This document shows, one piece after another, positions 22,913 through 25,339 of a stretch of 25,339 nt of DNA; position 1 is the first letter of the stretch; every line of letters starts with the position of its first letter. Below the pieces are notes generated by a model that was not told the origin of the DNA, ran no database searches, and saw only the letters and a list, made by a program, of their open reading frames with translations. The DNA lies in contig JABJBD010000191.1 in the NCBI GenBank assembly GCA_018668795.1, forward strand, positions 1-25,339, read 5' to 3'. Source of the stretch: Candidatus Puniceispirillum sp. GTDB lineage: Bacteria > Pseudomonadota > Alphaproteobacteria > Puniceispirillales > Puniceispirillaceae. A program made the translations under genes and the position numbers.

Positions 22913-23920
22913 CTACTTTAACAGACCAGCTTCCTTGTAGAAACGCTCAGCACCTGCATGAAGTGGCACGCCTACGCCTGCCAATGCACTATCAGGTGTA
23001 ATCGCTTTACCCTTTGAGTGACCAACGTCCATCAATTTGCGTGATTCCTTGTTCCACAAAGCTTTTGTAATGTTGTAGATCAGGTCATCATCTTCTTTTG
23101 CTGATGTAAACCACTGCGCACCAACAGCCACTGTAGATGTCGCATCGACACCTTCATATGTGCCAGCTGGAATATCGCTTTGCGCGAAAAATCCATATTC
23201 ACTTGTTAGCTTCTCCGCACCGCTTCCTGCGATAGGAACTAGTTTGATGTCAGCAGATGAGGCCAATTCTACAATCGCACCTGTTGGATAACCTGCGACA
23301 ACGAAGAACGCATCAATCTTACCATTGCGTAACGCTTCAGCTGCGGCATTACCTTTAAGTGCTTCGGCTGTGACGTCATCAACACCCAGACCATTTGCGT
23401 CCAAGATCAGATTGGCATCTACGTAAGTACCCGAACCTGGCTCATCAAGTGAAACGCGCTTGCCCTTGAGGTCTGCCACGGAATTGATGCCGCTATCTGC
23501 AAGTGCAACAAGGTGGATATGTTCTTGGAACAAAGCTGCAATTGTACGTAAGTCTGTTGCAGGCTCCTTGCCTTCCATTGTACCTGTTCCAGTAAATGCC
23601 CAATAAGCAACGTCTGATTGAGCAAAACCTGAATTACGCAGACCAGACAGGATAGCATTTACATTATCAACAGATCCACGTGAAGACACAGCAGACGCGA
23701 TTAAACCTTCAACACCGCAACTGCCGCCTTTGCCACATTCACGAGAGCCTGGAGGCTTTGAGATGGCATTCGCAATCATGCCTCCAACAGGATAGTAAGT
23801 ATAGGCAGTACCACCTGTTCCAATGGTAAAAAATGTTAGGTCAGCGGCAAGTGCATTAGCCGAAAGCCCTACAGCAAGCGCACTAGCTGCAACAACCGAT
23901 TTTATTGATTTCATAAACAT
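22913..23920 (-). CDS. TAXI-family TRAP transporter substrate-binding protein
   Basis: A 335-residue periplasmic binding protein. Its signal peptide (V-V-A-A-S-A-L-A-V-G-L-S-A-N-A-L-A) ends A-L-A before A-D-L. The mature part has the TAXI motif T-I-G-T-G-G-T-A-Y-T-Y-Y-P near its start, a cysteine-containing loop E-C-G-K-G-G-S-C-G-V-E-G that probably forms a disulfide, and G-S-G-T-Y-V-D. TAXI proteins bind small carboxylates or amino acids (glutamate/glutamine in a known structure); the ligand here is unknown. I start at ATG 23920, with GGAG six bases upstream; the longer frame from TTG 23932 would place that ribosome site inside the gene. It is first in the TRAP-lrgAB row. Confidence 0.93.
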   Translation of the reverse strand: MFMKSIKSVVAASALAVGLSANALAADLTFFTIGTGGTAYTYYPVGGMIANAISKPPGSRECGKGGSCGVEGLIASAVSSRGSVDNVNAILSGLRNSGFAQSDVAYWAFTGTGTMEGKEPATDLRTIAALFQEHIHLVALADSGINSVADLKGKRVSLDEPGSGTYVDANLILDANGLGVDDVTAEALKGNAAAEALRNGKIDAFFVVAGYPTGAIVELASSADIKLVPIAGSGAEKLTSEYGFFAQSDIPAGTYEGVDATSTVAVGAQWFTSAKEDDDLIYNITKALWNKESRKLMDVGHSKGKAITPDSALAGVGVPLHAGAERFYKEAGLLK

Positions 23921-24007
23921 TACGTTCTCCAAAAGTTAAGATAGCCAACGTGCCTATCTGAGATCAAACCGTCAAGGTTAGGTATGTGAAAACTATATAG
24001 AATGAGA

Positions 24008-24035
24008 AGAATAAATGCACTTTTATAACTGCCAA
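24008..24035 (-). promoter_or_regulatory. Candidate sigma-70 promoter for the TAXI-TRAP-lrgAB operon
   Basis: On the minus strand TTGGCA (24035-24030) and TATTCT (24013-24008) are 16 bases apart, about 90 bases upstream of the binding-protein ATG. The -35 matches the consensus at five of six positions, the -10 at four. Confidence 0.35.
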
Positions 24036-24086
24036 TCTGTCTAATCATAGCTTAAGAGCATTATCAGGCTTTTGGGCGGTCTCATT

Positions 24087-24128
24087 AAGACTTGCCCCGT
24101 AAGACTCGCCCCGTAAGACTTACCCTGT
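24087..24128. repeat. Three tandem 14-bp repeats
   Basis: Copies at 24087-24100 (AAGACTTGCCCCGT), 24101-24114 (AAGACTCGCCCCGT) and 24115-24128 (AAGACTTACCCTGT) are contiguous; the second differs from the first at one position and the third at two. The period of 14 is not a multiple of three, so it is not coding. It lies in the 318-base gap (23921-24238) upstream of the TAXI gene, about 165 bases from its ATG. Otherwise that gap holds only the candidate promoter and an imperfect hairpin at 24214-24239. Confidence 0.85.
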
Positions 24129-24213
24129 GAGAAGGTGGGATAATAAATTTGCTGGCGGTAAATAAAGACGCACAAACATCAAAACAACCCAATCCAAAGA
24201 AGCAAGGGCTGAG

Positions 24214-24239
24214 AGTCAGTGGCTTGTGACCCAGTGACT
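24214..24239. repeat. Imperfect hairpin at the end of the small lipoprotein gene
   Basis: AGTCAGTGG (24214-24222) pairs with CCAGTGACT (24231-24239) with a single G-G mismatch and an eight-base loop. It touches the lipoprotein stop codon. No T-run follows on the minus strand, so it is a weak candidate terminator at best. Confidence 0.4.
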
Positions 24240-24496
24240 TAAAAACTTTTTGAAAAGCTAAATGACATTGAAACTTCGGGCTTAGATATGCACTGATTTT
24301 TCTTTTGAAGAGCTTTTATATGACGGCGACGTGCGGGTGCATCTTCACCAAGGCTTGGTGCAAAATCCATCTCTTCTTGTAAAGCAGCGCAATCAAGTAA
24401 CGCATCCCCTGCTTTTGTAAGAAGAGACCGGTCTTGGGACGCACATGCGCCCAAGCAAGCAAGCGTTATCAATAATGGAATAGTTATCAACCTCAT
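24239..24496 (-). CDS. Small predicted lipoprotein
   Basis: An 85-residue protein from ATG 24496 with a signal peptide (L-I-T-I-P-L-L-I-T-L-A-C) and a lipobox L-G-A-C that puts the lipidated cysteine at residue 18. The mature part of about 68 residues is charged, with two further cysteines (L-D-C-A-A and N-Q-C-I-S) and a Ser/Phe-rich C-terminus (S-M-S-F-S-F-S-K-S-F) that could form a beta-strand. The frame is open upstream to 24529, but the earlier start would move the lipobox too far in. No strong ribosome site is visible and I know no family. It is flanked by non-coding sequence on both sides and by the TAXI operon transcribed in the same direction. Confidence 0.6.
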   Translation of the reverse strand: MRLITIPLLITLACLGACASQDRSLLTKAGDALLDCAALQEEMDFAPSLGEDAPARRRHIKALQKKNQCISKPEVSMSFSFSKSF

Positions 24497-24658
24497 TGTC
24501 ACAACGTACCAAATGGTAATTAAAAACAACTAAATATAATGCTAACCAGTGAAACATGGCTAGAGGTTCACGGTTCTTTACACCTGAGAACACCTATATT
24601 TTGATGTTCATGCAAAAGTGGATGACCTTTTTAGACGGTAAATAGCCTGTCAGCATCT

Positions 24659-24678
24659 GGTACCCCAGCGGGTACCCC
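24659..24678. repeat. GGTACCCC direct repeat, also an inverted repeat
   Basis: Two perfect copies of GGTACCCC (24659-24666, 24671-24678) are four bases apart. Because GGTACC is palindromic, the segment also forms a seven-pair hairpin GGTACCC/GGGTACC (24659-24665 with 24670-24676) around CAGC. Confidence 0.8.
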
Positions 24679-24864
24679 GTTGCGGTTAGCAAATAATATA
24701 AATACTGTAAGCTGTTGAAAAAATGGCGCGCTCGGGAAGCAGTTCTACGCTTCAATACAGCACCAGGCTCACTGCTAAATAAGCAATACACTCACTTTAG
24801 GATACTGTGAGTCACTGTCAACACGCACATAATGTACACGAGTATGTACATAGCTCTTAAAGAA

Positions 24865-24924
24865 CTCTCTGAGACCCCTCATACTCAGGGGATACTTAAA
24901 GGATACTTGGAGTGTCTGAGAGAG
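24865..24924. repeat. Long imperfect hairpin with nested stem
   Basis: CTCTCTGAGAC (24865-24875) pairs with GTCTGAGAGAG (24914-24924) at ten of eleven positions. The loop contains CCCCT/AGGGG and the two GGATACTT units, which could form an inner stem. No gene is evident in it. Confidence 0.5.
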
Positions 24925-25028
24925 AGGTGGTGTCTGGTGGTGGGGGTGTGGAATACAGGTTGGGTACTCTGTGAGAGCGGTAGTTAGTTGCTCAGTTAGA
25001 TTTGATGTGTGCATTTAAGAAATAGCAC

Positions 25029-25339
25029 CTAACAATTTCTAACATCTAAAAGTCCTTCTGCCCAATCATCAACATAGAAACTATAACGCCCTTCAACACT
25101 TTCATTATCACCTAATTCGCGTTGCTTGCTTAATTCAACATATATAGGTGGCCTTGCCACCTCACCTTTATTGGTAAATAGGAGGAAAAAGGGAATTTTA
25201 CCAACAGGAATTCCATTTCGTGAAACTCTCAGATTACTCTCATTTTTTAAATACTCTGGGCTGGACATTCCTCTTGTTTTCCATGAATTACTGCCAAAGA
25301 TAATTTTTCCATTTTCAATGCTAAATGCTCCACTTGCCA
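25029..25339 (-). CDS. Unknown protein, C-terminal part, runs off the right edge
   Basis: The frame is open from the right end of the window to a stop at 25029-25031 and gives at least 102 residues. The first in-window ATG (25268) lies mid-frame; the 23 codons upstream of it are open and protein-like (G-K-I-I-F-G-S-N-S-W-K-T-R-G), so the true start is probably outside. The sequence is hydrophilic, with alternating charged and aromatic residues suggesting beta structure (I-P-F-F-L-L-F-T-N-K-G, R-Y-S-F-Y-V-D-D-W) and a C-terminal Cys. No family recognised. It is more AT-rich than the core genes to the left, consistent with an accessory origin. Confidence 0.55.
   Translation of the reverse strand, partial: ASGAFSIENGKIIFGSNSWKTRGMSSPEYLKNESNLRVSRNGIPVGKIPFFLLFTNKGEVARPPIYVELSKQRELGDNESVEGRYSFYVDDWAEGLLDVRNC

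Larger units (their letters stand above)
24497..25028. other. 532-base non-coding, repeat-rich interval
   Basis: I see no convincing gene here. The open frames on the minus strand have low-complexity, non-domain-like translations. It holds two direct copies of GGTACCCC (24659-24666 and 24671-24678), a large imperfect hairpin (24865-24924), an 11-bp-period repeat of GGATACTT (24890-24897 and 24901-24908), and a pair of ATGTACA units near 24832-24851. Such composition is unlike the rest of the window and could mark a boundary between core and accessory sequence. Confidence 0.5.

Noticed and set aside
24659..24760. tRNA or tmRNA gene near the GGTACCCC repeats
   Set aside because: Short stems exist, but no cloverleaf with a T-arm consensus or CCA end could be assembled on either strand.
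24594..24791. Minus-strand 65-codon frame, considered as an integrase remnant
   Set aside because: No catalytic Arg/His/Tyr pattern can be seen and the frame spans the GGTACCCC repeats; not supportable as a gene or pseudogene.
24775..25014. Minus-strand 79-codon frame in the repeat-rich interval
   Set aside because: Its translation is low-complexity (His/Pro/Thr/Ser-rich) and follows the short repeats and hairpin; more likely non-coding.

Overview
The window looks like a chromosomal stretch of a marine alphaproteobacterium. The evidence is a RegA/ActR-type response regulator tail at the left edge, O-succinylhomoserine sulfhydrylase (MetZ), a GlpPQST-like ABC importer, a TAXI-type TRAP transporter with fused membrane subunits, phytanoyl-CoA-dioxygenase-like oxygenases, and moderate GC with tight operons. 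A SAR116 (Puniceispirillum-like) source is my best guess, from gene content only; no rRNA or tRNA was found to confirm it.

Layout. 1-99: C-terminal end of a RegA-like redox response regulator, then a structured leader. 284-3286 (+): metZ followed by two EamA/DMT transporters. 3395-4982: a small lipoprotein, a convergent GlcG/HbpS-family gene and a stand-alone cyclic-nucleotide-binding protein. 5040-8046 (+): a PhyH-type oxygenase, an abutting 48-aa membrane microprotein, a pirin, and a second Fe(II)/2-oxoglutarate oxygenase of the BesD/HalD-like fold carrying a hydroxylase-type HxD motif. 8195-8551: a small exported protein with an internal repeat, whose stop codon overlaps that of the convergent regulator.

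8548-17245 is the most interesting block. An AcoR-like GAF/AAA+/Fis regulator (-) without a recognisable GAFTGA loop is divergent from an alcohol dehydrogenase that lacks two of the four structural-zinc cysteines. A binding-protein-dependent ABC importer follows on the + strand: binding protein, two permeases, two ATPases. A perfect 6-5-6 inverted repeat lies between regulator and dehydrogenase. The two ATPases are complementary in their defects: one lacks the H-loop histidine and the other lacks the LSGGQ signature, which predicts one degenerate and one consensus ATP site. I read the block as an inducible uptake-and-oxidation module for an alcohol or polyol of unknown identity.

17281-19565 (-): YajQ, an RsmJ-like 16S rRNA methyltransferase with a short N-terminus, and a quinone-oxidoreductase-like MDR protein. 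19660-23920 (-): TAXI binding protein, then an intercistronic terminator-like hairpin, then the fused TRAP permease, then LrgA and LrgB, probably one carboxylate-handling operon. 23921-25339: mostly non-coding, with three tandem 14-bp repeats, a small lipoprotein gene, a repeat-rich structured region, and a partial unknown gene running off the right edge.
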